A DNA stretch of 64,000 nt from Paraburkholderia madseniana (GTDB taxonomy: Bacteria; Pseudomonadota; Gammaproteobacteria; Burkholderiales; Burkholderiaceae), in NCBI RefSeq assembly GCF_009690905.1, contig NZ_VOSW01000058.1:1-64000 (forward strand). Reading direction: 5' to 3'. The notes under the pieces were generated by a model. It saw only the letters and a list, made by a program, of their open reading frames with translations, was not told the origin of the DNA and searched no databases. Position numbers and translations under genes: made by a program. The stretch's first letter is position 1, and each line of letters starts with the position of its first letter. Below, in pieces: positions 50,684 through 59,751 of this stretch.

Positions 50684-51454
50684 ATGACGCAGCCCGAAAT
50701 CGACCTGACGCAGCCCGACGCCGTCAGGCGCGAACTGCTCGACGACGACCGTGCCGTCAAAGACGAATTCGCGCGGCACCTCGACGGCGAGCTGAACGAG
50801 CTTGCCGAGGTCCTGGCCGCCTGCTTTCGCCTGCTGCCCGCGATCAACGAGGCGGCCAACCGGCTTCAGACGCAACGCAGTGCGCTCGTCGCCGGCTTCG
50901 CGTTCGGCGTGCTGGACGACCTCGTGATCTCTACCAAACTCATGCTGTCCGGCAAGGCGCCTGCCGCAGGCAATGTCATGCGTCAAGCGGTCGAAGGCAT
51001 CGCCATGTCCATGCTCTGCTCGACGGACGAACTGCTGGTGGTCGAAATGAAGAAGAAACAAACGCCCGTCCGGGCGCGCTATTGGGAGAAGGTCTGGAGC
51101 GGCGACAGCCGGACACAGGGACACCTCGCAGTCACGCAGCTGGACTGGAACGCCGCCACACTGAAGCTGAACGGCGACGGGGTCGCACGTCTGCGTCACG
51201 CCAGGAATCACTACAACACGTTCAGCCACTGCGGCACGCTGACGATCGCGAGCCGGGTCGCGCTCGACGTGCCCGGGATGGTCTACGTCGGCGGCCACTT
51301 CGATCCCGCGAAACTGGACGCATATCGCGTCGAGATGAATGAGCGGATCGGCCTGTGTCGCGTGCTGCCGCCGTTCATGGACCGCCTGCTTGCCACGATG
51401 CCGCGGCCGGCCGGTCGCCCGCTCGCGGCGGCACAGCCAGCGGAGCCGGCATGA
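50684..51454 (+). CDS. Hypothetical partner of the tyrosine recombinase
   Basis: A 256-residue, largely helical soluble protein. It opens with the acidic stretch MTQPEIDLTQPDAVRRELLDDD, and a conserved-looking core reads GFAFGVLDDLVISTKLMLSGKAPAAGNVMRQAVEGIAMSMLCSTDELL. It resembles HEPN-like or plasmid accessory helical proteins, but no catalytic motif is visible. GGAGA precedes the ATG, and it overlaps the recombinase start by 4 bp (ATGA), so the two are one functional unit. Confidence 0.7.
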   Translation: MTQPEIDLTQPDAVRRELLDDDRAVKDEFARHLDGELNELAEVLAACFRLLPAINEAANRLQTQRSALVAGFAFGVLDDLVISTKLMLSGKAPAAGNVMRQAVEGIAMSMLCSTDELLVVEMKKKQTPVRARYWEKVWSGDSRTQGHLAVTQLDWNAATLKLNGDGVARLRHARNHYNTFSHCGTLTIASRVALDVPGMVYVGGHFDPAKLDAYRVEMNERIGLCRVLPPFMDRLLATMPRPAGRPLAAAQPAEPA

Positions 51455-53379
51455 AGCCCGCTGCGCGCCGGCTCACGCGTCAGCACTTCGCGCTGTATCG
51501 CGGCTGGTTGGAAGGCGCCGCGATCGAGGGGCTGCACTCGGCCTACGGTGAGGCGGGCAGTGACGTGCGCCTCACGCGCCGGCTCATCACCACGATGCGA
51601 GACGCGCTGGCCGTGGCGGCCCGTCGCGCGCGCGACATCGAGGCGGCCCACCTGCTGCGCCTGAAGCCCGGCAGCATCCCCCTCGTTGAACTGCACGGCC
51701 GCGACGACGTGCCGACGCTCGAGGACTACCGCGCGCAGGTCGATCCGGACGGGGTCTACGGCGAAGCGGAGCTCATCGAGCTCTACCGGGGGGATTTTCC
51801 GCCGCCGCCTTCGCCCACCCTTGACCGGAAAATCGCCCGCAATGCGCGGCTGCGCGCCCGCCAGGCCGCAGCGCTCGAGCGCATGGAACGCGCGCTGGTT
51901 CAAGACCCTGCGCCAGAGCACCCGCTCGACGGCTGGTTCGAGCCGGCGGTCGCGGCGCGCCTCGCCGCTGCGGGGCTGACCACCCTCGCCGACCTGCTCG
52001 CGCTGATCCAGCGCCGCCGGCAGCGCTGGTACACCGCCGTGCCCCGGCTCGGTCCGAAGGGCGCGCAGCGCATCACCGACTGGCTGGATCTGCACGCGCG
52101 TTCGCTGCACTGCATCCTCTCCCCGCTTGCGACCACGCCGCGCAGGCAGTTCGCGGTGGGCCATCCGGTGCTCACGCGACCGGCCGTCAGCGCTGACGTG
52201 GCGCCACTGGAGTCGCTGCGCGTGCCGCCCGAACTGGATGGATCGCAGGGCCTGAACCGGGCGCCCGTGCCCGCCCACCAGGCGGAACTCGCCACCGACC
52301 TGGACGCCGTCAACGCGTGGATCGCGATCCGCGGCGAGCGCAGCGCGCACACCGCCCGCGCCTACCGGCGCGAAGCCGAGCGGCTGCTGCTGTGGGCGAT
52401 CATCGTGCGGCGCAAACCGCTGTCGTCGCTCAACACGCTGGACTGCCGCGAGTACATCAACGGCTTTCTGGCCGACCCGCAGCCGGCCGAGCGGTGGATC
52501 GGCAACGGCAAGGCCGAGCGGTTCGACCCGGCCTGGCGGCCGTTCGCGAAGAAACTGCCGCCGGCAAGCCGGGAGACTGCCCGCAAGATCCTGTCGGCCC
52601 TGTGCAGCTGGCTGGTTGAGGAACAGTACCTGCTGGTCAACCCGTTTCACGGGCTGCAGAAGGTGGACAGTGCGAAGCCGCTGGTCGACGTGACCGGGCG
52701 CACGCTCACGCACGCCCAGTGGCGGTTTGTGCTGCAGACCGTCAGCCGGCCGCTGAACCTGCCCGGCGGCTCGCCCGCCGACCAGCGCGACTATTTCGCG
52801 CTGCTGCTGGCGTATGCGACGGGCCTGCGCCGGGCCGAGCTGGCCACCGCCACCACCGGCGCGCTATCGCGCAAGGCACTGGATGCGGCCCTCGAGGACG
52901 CCTGGACCCTGCGGGTTATGGGCAAGGGCCGGCGGGAGCGGCAGGTGCCGATGCCGCACCGGCTGATGGAGGCGCTCGCGGCGTCGCTGCTGCTGCGGCC
53001 GACGGCCTGCACGTTCGAGACCGCGCCCGCCGGCACGCCGCTGATCGCTCACCTGAAAACCGGCAAGCCCCTGTCGCCCGATGCGCTGGCCCGGCTGTAC
53101 AAAGCCATCTTCAAGCGGGCCGCGGACGCACTCGCGTCCACATACCCCGGTGCCGCGGCGGATCTGAAACGGGCCAGCACACACTGGCTGCGCCACACGC
53201 ATGCGAATCACGCGCTCGACGCCGGCAGTGACCTGCGGGACGTGCAGACGGGCCTGGGCCACGCCAGTCTCGGCACGACGACCCTTTACACCAAAGGCGA
53301 CGCGGCCCGGCAGTACCGCGCGGTGGAACGGTTTTTTGATGCGGCGCTGGAGGATGCTGCCGCCGCGTCGCCAGTCTGA
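51451..53379 (+). CDS. Tyrosine recombinase/integrase with DUF3701-like N-terminus
   Basis: A 642-residue site-specific recombinase. N-terminal ~230 residues: RRLTRQHFALYRGWLEGAAIEGLHSAYGEAG and FEPAVAARLAAAGLTTLADLLALI, the DUF3701 type. Core-binding domain ~300-400: LDAVNAWIAIRGERSAHTARAYRREAERLLLW. Catalytic domain ~440-625: ATGLRRAELATAT (first Arg), VMGKGRRERQVPM (Lys), HWLRHTHANHALDAGSDLRDVQTGLGHASLGTTTLYTKGD (HxxR, GH and nucleophile Tyr). The start MKPAARRLTRQ is set by the ATGA overlap. Such enzymes on Burkholderia plasmids may integrate elements or resolve multimers. Confidence 0.92.
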   Translation: MKPAARRLTRQHFALYRGWLEGAAIEGLHSAYGEAGSDVRLTRRLITTMRDALAVAARRARDIEAAHLLRLKPGSIPLVELHGRDDVPTLEDYRAQVDPDGVYGEAELIELYRGDFPPPPSPTLDRKIARNARLRARQAAALERMERALVQDPAPEHPLDGWFEPAVAARLAAAGLTTLADLLALIQRRRQRWYTAVPRLGPKGAQRITDWLDLHARSLHCILSPLATTPRRQFAVGHPVLTRPAVSADVAPLESLRVPPELDGSQGLNRAPVPAHQAELATDLDAVNAWIAIRGERSAHTARAYRREAERLLLWAIIVRRKPLSSLNTLDCREYINGFLADPQPAERWIGNGKAERFDPAWRPFAKKLPPASRETARKILSALCSWLVEEQYLLVNPFHGLQKVDSAKPLVDVTGRTLTHAQWRFVLQTVSRPLNLPGGSPADQRDYFALLLAYATGLRRAELATATTGALSRKALDAALEDAWTLRVMGKGRRERQVPMPHRLMEALAASLLLRPTACTFETAPAGTPLIAHLKTGKPLSPDALARLYKAIFKRAADALASTYPGAAADLKRASTHWLRHTHANHALDAGSDLRDVQTGLGHASLGTTTLYTKGDAARQYRAVERFFDAALEDAAAASPV

Positions 53380-53700
53380 TCCGGCCGAATTCTGGCCAGC
53401 AGGCTCGAACTTTGAGAAATCTACATGACTGGCCGCGTGCGCTGTCGTAAGGTCCGAGGCGGGGCGTAGCTGACCAGCGGATCCGTGGACACTTCTGGGG
53501 CAGTTGTCGGCACATCTCGGCCCCATATGCGGCCCCAAGTGGCCTGTGCTGCCACGTCCAATCGGCACTCGCGGTAGCAGCCATAATCCGTTCCGAATAG
53601 CGTTCGGATCGCGACACTCCACCCATGGCATGCGGCCGCGGAGCATTTTCGCCGCGGTACATGACTCGGGGCCCCTCGCAAGCAGGGCCTCCTCCGGCGA

Positions 53701-53718
53701 GTGTGCCTAGTAGCACAC
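53701..53718. repeat. parS-like palindrome 1
   Basis: GTGTGC-CTAGTA-GCACAC, a 6+6 inverted repeat. It occurs again with the identical sequence at 53848-53865, 147 bp away. Position just downstream of parAB suggests a partition site (parS) for ParB. Confidence 0.6.
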
Positions 53719-53847
53719 TCTTCCTACGCCCCGCCGCTAAGGAGGCGCCGTCGGGGGTGGGCTAACTCCAGCCGTACGGCCCCAAGGATTTCACGGCTAT
53801 TCATTCGACTCGGGTGAGTCGCCTCGGAAGCGGGGCTCGTCCAAAAA

Positions 53848-53865
53848 GTGTGCCTAGTAGCACAC
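53848..53865. repeat. parS-like palindrome 2
   Basis: Second exact copy of GTGTGC-CTAGTA-GCACAC, including one flanking base on each side (A before, T after in this copy). Two identical 18-bp palindromes close to parB are unlikely by chance. Confidence 0.6.
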
Positions 53866-54044
53866 TTCCGTTCGTCACCCTGCGCCTCCGGTGGACGGCG
53901 AACCGCGCCTGCCACCGAGGAACCACGCGGGTGAGCGCACATCGGCATCGCGTGCGCCGGCAGTTGTATAAGCACCCTGAATCTTGCAGCCGAAAAAAAG
54001 CCCGCACCGGAGGCGGGCTCCACACCTAATGGCAATGCCTCCAC

Positions 54045-55022
54045 TCAAGAGGGGTCGCCGTTAAACAACTCGCTTATGACCTGGCGGATCCGGGTCTCCT
54101 GTGCATCTGACAGGACACCCGTTTTGATTTTTACGGTGAAGCTGTTCACGTCCTTGGTAATGCTGCCTGCGTGATTTTTCCCCGCAAAAAATTTTTCAAT
54201 TGAGCGCTCGCGAGCCGTCTTGCTAGATGCGCGACGACCGACCAGGGCAGCAATCGCCGGCGCGTACTTACCTTGGTCTAGGTTTCCCGATACGACGTCC
54301 GGCCAAAGTTCGAGGGCAGCGGCCACCGCTTTCTCACCATGCTTCTTGATCACGTTCGCAATCGCATCGGCGGCATTGCCACCAATAAGCGTCGGATTGA
54401 TATCGAGGTCGCTGGTGATGAACGCGGGTAGGCTGTCGAATGCAAGGTATCTATACAGCCCGCGCCGACTCATGCCGACAGCTTCGGCCAAACGCGTGCG
54501 ATTTGGAAATTCCTTTTCGGTGCGGCGAATGGAGATGGAAATCTCATAGTCGGCCAGGTCATCCCGGCCGATGTTTTCCACCAGCGCCAGCACCGCCATA
54601 TCCTGGTCCGTACAATCAACGACGAGGACTTTGATCTCCTCAGATCCGACCAGTTTGTGTGCGCGCCAACGCCGCTCGCCAGCAACGATCTGATAGGCAG
54701 ACTCCGCTCGACGAACGACGATCGGTTGTAACAGCCCAACCTCGCGAATCGACTCCGCGAGTTCAGCTAACTTCGCCTCGTTGAAGACCCTCCGGGGCTG
54801 CCAAGGGTTCGGCACTATCTCTGACACGGGCAGCACTGATTGCGCGCCGCGCGTTTCCAGTTCCTGAATTTTGATATTGGCCGCAGCCAGGGCAGCAGCC
54901 ATCCCCGGCCCGGTCTTCGGCTTATCGTTCGTTTGTCTAGAGGCTGTAACTTCGTCTTTCGGGATATCTGAAGCAGCGCGCAGATTGGCAGTCTGCTCGG
55001 CCATTCGAGCACGGATATTCAT
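54045..55022 (-). CDS. parB: ParB-family partition protein
   Basis: A 325-residue centromere-binding protein and CTPase. The ParB/Srx domain includes LPVSEIVPNPWQPRRVFNEAKLAELAESIREVGLLQPIVVRR and YQIVAGERRWRAHKLVG (GERRxRA motif). The HTH region is IRRTEKEFPNRTRLAEAVGMSRRGLYRYLAFDSLP. The start ATG at 55022 (MNIRARM) overlaps the parA stop by 4 bp and has GGAG upstream; an in-frame GTG lies at 55037. It should load on the palindromes at 53701 and 53848. Confidence 0.93.
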   Translation of the reverse strand: MNIRARMAEQTANLRAASDIPKDEVTASRQTNDKPKTGPGMAAALAAANIKIQELETRGAQSVLPVSEIVPNPWQPRRVFNEAKLAELAESIREVGLLQPIVVRRAESAYQIVAGERRWRAHKLVGSEEIKVLVVDCTDQDMAVLALVENIGRDDLADYEISISIRRTEKEFPNRTRLAEAVGMSRRGLYRYLAFDSLPAFITSDLDINPTLIGGNAADAIANVIKKHGEKAVAAALELWPDVVSGNLDQGKYAPAIAALVGRRASSKTARERSIEKFFAGKNHAGSITKDVNSFTVKIKTGVLSDAQETRIRQVISELFNGDPS

Positions 55023-56227
55023 TTGCCGAGTCTCCACTGTTCGACATACATATCGTCAATCCACTTGCAGTATTCCCTGAGCGGCTGACGAACCCGCTCG
55101 ACAGTTTTCGAACTCGCGTCCTTCTTGCTCAGGTCAAACACCGTCGACAATGCAAGCGCGCCGCTACTCATTGCCGAGCTTGCCGGAATTTCGGTTGTCG
55201 TAAGCCAGTCGCCATAGGCCCGTTGTGTCCATGGACGAACCACAGAAGCCGACGAAGTAGGGCTGTTATCGACCTTTGAAAGGATGATCGAAATGAAGTC
55301 GTACGCCTTGTTGGCCTCCCTCTCCATGAAGTTACTCGCGATGTCGGAGAACAGCCCCCAGAACGACACAGAACTGATGAAGTCGAGACTTTCCGGAACC
55401 AGCGGCATGACCATCGAATCCGCAGCCATCAACGCATTGAGCGTCAGGTAGGACAATGAAGGCGCCGTATCGAGGATGATGTAGTCGTACTGGCTGCGTA
55501 GCGACGCGAGACCTTCCCGGAGGATTGCCCAGAATTGAAAACTGGGCTTAGCCTTGAGCATCGACGGGATGTAGAACTCCGCGCTGAACAAGGAGGGGTG
55601 GGCTGCGATGACGTCCAGACCGTCCCAGTAGGTCTGCTTGATGAATGATGACAGTCCGCCTTCGATCGTCTGGTCATAGATGAACGGCAAAACAGTTGAA
55701 TCTTCATCAACCTCCTTCTCTGCATACAGGCCGCAAAGCTCGGAAAGTGATGCCTGCGGGTCCAAGTCGATGGCGAGCACTCGCCGACCGCGGAGCGACA
55801 ATCCTTGCGCGAGACACATTGATGTCGTCGTTTTGGTCGAACCGCCTTTGAAGTTGGCGACGAGGATGACCTTCCCGTCCGCACCGCGCGACCCGGTGAC
55901 TAGCGGCGACTGATATATTTCGGATAGCTGCTGCACATACGTCCGCGCCTCGGCCAGTGTGAAATGGCGGCTACGACCAGTACCCGATGCCTCACCCGCA
56001 GGCAGCGTGCTTCCTTCCCTTGTGGCCTGGTAATGAATCTTCGTACGGTCCATTCCGCAAAGTTCGGCGACTTCCGCCGTAGTAAATGACGGAGCCGATT
56101 TTCGCGGTTTCGGCGTGAGGATACTATTACGCAAGTCTTCCGTGAGCGTGTTGAGCGTCTCCGCGAAACCCGCAAGTTCACCCAAGGTCACTCTTCGCGT
56201 AATTGCCGGGAATTCTGCTTTGGACAT
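55019..56227 (-). CDS. parA: ParA-family partition ATPase (type Ia)
   Basis: A 402-residue Walker-type ATPase. An N-terminal extension with a MerR-like HTH (TTAEVAELCGMDRTKIHYQATREGSTLPAGEASGTGRSRHFTLAEAR, ~47-95) marks the type Ia class, which also represses its own promoter. The deviant Walker A, VANFKGGSTKTTTSMCLAQGL, lies at ~123-143. VLAIDLDPQASLSELCG (Walker A') and YDYIILDTAPSLSYLTLNAL (Walker B) follow. It drives plasmid segregation with ParB. Confidence 0.94.
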   Translation of the reverse strand: MSKAEFPAITRRVTLGELAGFAETLNTLTEDLRNSILTPKPRKSAPSFTTAEVAELCGMDRTKIHYQATREGSTLPAGEASGTGRSRHFTLAEARTYVQQLSEIYQSPLVTGSRGADGKVILVANFKGGSTKTTTSMCLAQGLSLRGRRVLAIDLDPQASLSELCGLYAEKEVDEDSTVLPFIYDQTIEGGLSSFIKQTYWDGLDVIAAHPSLFSAEFYIPSMLKAKPSFQFWAILREGLASLRSQYDYIILDTAPSLSYLTLNALMAADSMVMPLVPESLDFISSVSFWGLFSDIASNFMEREANKAYDFISIILSKVDNSPTSSASVVRPWTQRAYGDWLTTTEIPASSAMSSGALALSTVFDLSKKDASSKTVERVRQPLREYCKWIDDMYVEQWRLGK

Positions 56228-56433
56228 GGTTTTTAAGGTTTAGCCCGAAATCGATACGAAGCGTAGAATACTAGAAAAATACAAAAATGTGCCCGTGACT
56301 TAGCCCCGTTTCCTAGAAACCGACGTTAAGTGGCTATTCCGCAACCAAAAACGCGTGCTAATTTCATAATATGGAATAACGCCGGCCCCGTTAGGCGTTC
56401 TACACATGTTTTTCCGAATGAATTTTGAAAGGT

Positions 56434-57299
56434 CATGGTGAGGGAAATTGTTGGATTAGTGACGGCTCGGTCACGAAGGTGGGTGAGAAGTTTTGTTGAA
56501 TACATACCGAGAAGAGGCGAGCGGGTTCAATTTGAAACGGGCGCGATCCGTCTTGCAGAGAATCACTGCGCAAAACCGGGCGCCCCACAATATTCCTCAC
56601 CATCATCGCTCGCTTTGTCGGTCCGCCCTCCCAAGCCCGCTCACCATGAGTGAGCAGCGTCGACAGCGATCCAACAAAACTTCTCACCATGCGATCACGG
56701 GAGTGCAACTCGGCACCCGCCACAATTCTCCTCACCATCGCGCCGGCAAAGTCGGGTTCTGCCTGGATACTCCCTAACTAGCGAGGCCATAACGCTTTTT
56801 TCCTTCTCCTCGTTTCGCCGTAGATAGCGCTGGCCAATACAAATTTGTTCACCGTCGCCAACAAAAAGCCTCACCACCGTCGCGGGTTAGGTCGCAGGAG
56901 CCCCCGCAACATCAGGCTTTGTCGGCAGATCAGACGATCTTCAACAATTCATCTCACCATCGTCCCGCCCGCAGGAGAAGATCTCACCCTGAACGGGTAA
57001 ACACTTCACTTTCATAGAGGAATTTCATCCACCTTTGCCTACAAAAGGCCTCACCTTTTAAACAAAATCACTCACCTTTGTAGGGCTAATTCGTTGTATT
57101 TGTTCGAGTTTGATAGGCCCTGTAAGTTGGTAAGTTTGTTTTTTCTAAGACTTTAAAAAACACAAAACAAACAACTCGAGCCTCCCAGACAGAGCAACTT
57201 ACCGACGCCATGGAGGTTCTGTTCTTGATCAATCAAGTTGCGAGGGTGGGTGAGCCGATTTGTTGAAACAGTATTTTCATGGTGAGCCTTTTTGTTTTG
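56434..57299. repeat. Iteron array, probable replication origin
   Basis: At least ten copies of a 17-bp motif with consensus CAACAAA-N4-CTCACC, in both orientations. Clear copies: reverse at 56437-56453, 56482-56498, 57249-57265 and 57281-57299; forward at 56588-56601, 56672-56688, 56721-56736, 56859-56875, 56942-56958, 57039-57055 and 57061-57076. Further CTCACC half-sites occur, including the palindrome GCTCAC-CATGA-GTGAGC at 56639-56655. An A/T-rich stretch at 57080-57180 could be the melting region. The array lies between parA and the Rep gene, as in Rep_3 iteron plasmids. Confidence 0.85.
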
Positions 57300-57358
57300 A
57301 CATCTCACCTACGCGTGCTAGAGTTTCCGCGGCTAACAACTAAGAAGAGAGGGCCACG

Positions 57359-58756
57359 ATGTCAACCGCCGTATCGACAAGCGCAACATCGCGGCAGATG
57401 TCGCTCGAACTGTTTGAGGAGATGCTGGCGTCCGACACGCCGATCCATAAATCAACCAAGGAAATCGGCTATCAGCGGAACAACGTTTTCGTTGATGTCA
57501 CCGACGTCGGAGTCACGGCGCGTCGCCTGCTCGATGCAGCGCACTTCATTGTGGCGCAGGAGCCGACCACTCCGAAATATTACGACGTCGAGCTGAGCTA
57601 CTTCAGGTGGCTCATGCGTTATGACAGCTACAACTATAAGCATCTGAGAACAGTCGTATCCGAAGCACAGAAGGCACTCATCCAGGTTTCCGCGGCGCCG
57701 CACGGTAGCACCTCACCTGAAAACGAAAAATGGGTATCCGTGCAACTGCTCGGCATTGTCGGTATCGACAAGGGACGCATAACGTTTGAAGTCCCGCAAC
57801 CGCTCATCCGCCACATCAAGGACCCAGAAAAGTCGCACTGGTTGAGCCTTCGCATCACGTCGGCCTTCACCCTCACTTACGCACGTGCAATCTATGACCA
57901 CGTCATTGCGTACGTGACGGACGGCATCACGGATTGGTTTGAACTCGATGTGATCCGAAACTGGCCCGGCAAAGCGGGCTCCAGCGCAACAGTCTTCAAG
58001 TATTTCAAGCGGGACAGTCTCGAGCCTGCGGTAAAGCAAATCAACGAAGTCTCTGACATCGAGCTCAGCTACGAGACGCGCACCGAAAGCCCGAAGTCCA
58101 AGAAGATTGACCGGATACGTTTCAGGCTTTCCAGGAAAGAAGGGGCCGACACCGTCCGCGCGAGCTTGATTGGGTTGAAGGAAACCTACACCACGTTGAA
58201 AAACGAATTCGCCTTCACCGAAAAGCAGTTCAGTGTCATCTCGCAGAACCGCGCCATCTGGTCCGATGAACGCATCCTTGATGCAATCGAATACACCCGC
58301 GCAAAGATTGATGACGCGAAGGTGACAAAGAGTCCTGCGGGCTATCTGATGAAGGCCATCACTGAGGGCTACAAGCTTTCAGAGGCTGAGCGCCGGATGA
58401 AAACGGTACTGGCCCAGAAAGCTACGGAAGAGCAGGCTGAGGTGACTGCCAGAGCCTCCACGAGAATCGCGGTTGAAGCGAACAGTGCCGCTCGTGAGGA
58501 AGAAGCCAAGCTGCGATTGGCCGACGAGGTTCGCGCTGGTCGCGAAGCTTTCGACCACGCCGACGCGCGGGCAAAGAAAGACTTCATGCGCGCGTACATA
58601 GCGTCTCCTTCTGGCAAGCTGGCCATCAAACGTCTCAAGTTCGACATAGCCACCATCGGCGAAGCAGATGTCCTCAACCACGCGGACCTTTCCTTTGCCT
58701 TCTACCATTTCGTGTACCTGCGCAACAAACCCAAGGCAGCCCGAGCGCGCGCCTGA
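57359..58756 (+). CDS. rep: Rep_3-family replication initiator
   Basis: A 465-residue plasmid initiator (RepB/RepE type) that binds the adjacent iterons. Two winged-helix domains: ~40-170 (DAAHFIVAQEPTTPKYYDVELSYFRWLMRYDSYNYKHLRTVVSEAQKALIQV; WVSVQLLGIVGIDKGRITFEVPQPLIRHI) and ~180-290 (LTYARAIYDHVIAYV...WFELDVIRNWPGK...FKYFKRDSLEPAVKQINEVSDIELSYE). The C-terminal coil is rich in Ala, Glu and Arg. The ATG follows AGAGAGGG. Iterons at 57249-57299 overlap the likely promoter, implying autoregulation. Confidence 0.92.
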   Translation: MSTAVSTSATSRQMSLELFEEMLASDTPIHKSTKEIGYQRNNVFVDVTDVGVTARRLLDAAHFIVAQEPTTPKYYDVELSYFRWLMRYDSYNYKHLRTVVSEAQKALIQVSAAPHGSTSPENEKWVSVQLLGIVGIDKGRITFEVPQPLIRHIKDPEKSHWLSLRITSAFTLTYARAIYDHVIAYVTDGITDWFELDVIRNWPGKAGSSATVFKYFKRDSLEPAVKQINEVSDIELSYETRTESPKSKKIDRIRFRLSRKEGADTVRASLIGLKETYTTLKNEFAFTEKQFSVISQNRAIWSDERILDAIEYTRAKIDDAKVTKSPAGYLMKAITEGYKLSEAERRMKTVLAQKATEEQAEVTARASTRIAVEANSAAREEEAKLRLADEVRAGREAFDHADARAKKDFMRAYIASPSGKLAIKRLKFDIATIGEADVLNHADLSFAFYHFVYLRNKPKAARARA

Positions 58757-58776
58757 CCGGCAGAAAACTAACGGGA

Positions 58777-59121
58777 GCGTTGCCAACCTGAGGAAAAACG
58801 CGCACACGTTGGTCAACTACAGCGCCCGGCATCGCAAGGGCCTGCCGATCAGCAGCAGCATCGCCGAGTCCGCGATGAATCAGGTCATCAGCCACCGCAT
58901 GGCCAAGAAGCGAAAGATGCGCTGGACTGACGAAGGGGCGCACTGCATGGCGCAGGTCAGGGTCGCGGTTTTGAACGGGAAATTCTCGCCCCACCGCATC
59001 TCGGCGCTCGAGATAGCCGCCCCGCGTCACGGCAAATGCATCGGCGCAGCATCGCCTGGCCGGCACCGACCAACGAACAGAACAGACCGTGCAACCATGC
59101 CGCACGCCAAGGCGGCCTGAC
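58777..59121 (+). pseudogene. Transposase C-terminal fragment (ISKra4-like)
   Basis: The frame reads NLRKNAHTLVNYSARHRKGL then PISSSIAESAMNQVISHRMA, then KKRKMRWTDEGAHCMAQVRV and AVLNGKF. The SIAES...RMxKKRxMRW...GAH...VRxAVLNG pattern is the end of an IS transposase, most like the ISKra4 group. The N-terminal ~400 residues are absent: Rep ends at 58756 and the fragment starts at once. The tail after residue ~95 is non-homologous filler. Dead remnant; the IS family is assigned from memory of the motif. Confidence 0.6.
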
Positions 59122-59265
59122 GAAATCGGCCTCCCCAACTTTTGCACACTCCCGCCTGCGCGGGTCGTCGATCTCCCCCAAAGGGGGTTTGGGGGCGATC
59201 ATTCGCTGAAAGTAACCAGCAGTCCGGCCCGGACCGGCGATGCCCTGGCAGCAACTACCGTCTCC

Positions 59266-59297
59266 GCCATTTTGGTATAAAATAAATGCCAAATGGC
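59266..59297. promoter_or_regulatory. Operator/promoter of the Xre-RES pair
   Basis: GCCATTTTGG...CCAAATGGC is an imperfect inverted repeat flanking TATAAAATAAAT, 14 bp before the xre start codon. It overlaps a good -10 (TATAAA), so binding of the antitoxin complex here would repress the operon, as is known for Xre-RES pairs. Confidence 0.6.
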
Positions 59298-59310
59298 AGG
59301 AGGTGAAACC

Positions 59311-59751
59311 GTGAACGTCATCGAGAAGGTATCAGCCGATTCATTACTGGGAGGCCGGTCGGTATTTCCGCGTTCTCCCCGATCCGGCCTTGAATGGGTG
59401 GAGGTCGTCCGCCACGGCATTTCGTCGCGGGCGCTGGACGCGATGCTCAAATCTATCGGACTTTCGCAAGCAGAACTGGCGCAGGCGCTCGATATCCCGG
59501 AGCGTACCTTGGCGCGTCGCAAGCGGGAAGGGGTGTTGAGCCGTGAGGAGTCAGCCAAGCTGCTGCGACTCGCGCGTGTCGCCGCGCGCGCTGCCGAGGT
59601 GTTTGATGATCTCGACCTGGCACTCGCCTGGCTTAAGATGCCGGTTGCTGCCCTGGAAGACGCCACGCCACTGAGTCTTGTCGATACCGACATTGGCACC
59701 GATAGCGTGATGGATACGCTGGGACGCATCGAGCATGGCGTGTTTGCGTGA
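59311..59751 (+). CDS. Xre/MbcA/ParS-type antitoxin
   Basis: A 146-residue antitoxin. An N-terminal HTH (~42-75; LDAMLKSIGLSQAELAQALDIPERTLARRKREGVLSREESAKLLRLARV) is followed by the DUF2384 toxin-binding end (AAEVFDDLDLALAWLKMPVAALEDATPLSLVDTDIGTDSVMDTLGRIEHGVFA). The start is the GTG at 59311 because AGGAGGTG lies 5 bases upstream; an ATG at 59293 is in frame but lacks a ribosome site. It neutralises the RES toxin next to it. Confidence 0.93.
   Translation: MNVIEKVSADSLLGGRSVFPRSPRSGLEWVEVVRHGISSRALDAMLKSIGLSQAELAQALDIPERTLARRKREGVLSREESAKLLRLARVAARAAEVFDDLDLALAWLKMPVAALEDATPLSLVDTDIGTDSVMDTLGRIEHGVFA

Larger units (their letters stand above)
53380..54044. other. Non-coding region between recombinase and parB
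   Basis: A 665-bp region without a supported gene, between the convergent recombinase (plus) and parB (minus). It contains two identical palindromes (separate entries). A GC-rich hairpin near 53998-54019 (GCCCGC...GCGGGC after AAAAAAA) may terminate parAB transcription on the minus strand: GAGCCCGCCTCCGGTGCGGGC followed by TTTTTTT. Confidence 0.6.

Noticed and set aside
51283-52713. 476-codon minus-strand frame opposite the recombinase
   Set aside because: Antisense shadow in GC-rich sequence; the recombinase has all catalytic residues.
53701-53865. Two palindromes considered as a CRISPR fragment
   Set aside because: Only two copies, 147 bp apart, with no regular spacers and no cas genes.
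56434-57299. Repeated CTCACC motifs considered as a CRISPR array
   Set aside because: Both orientations, irregular spacing, and a short motif beside a Rep_3 gene; fits iterons.
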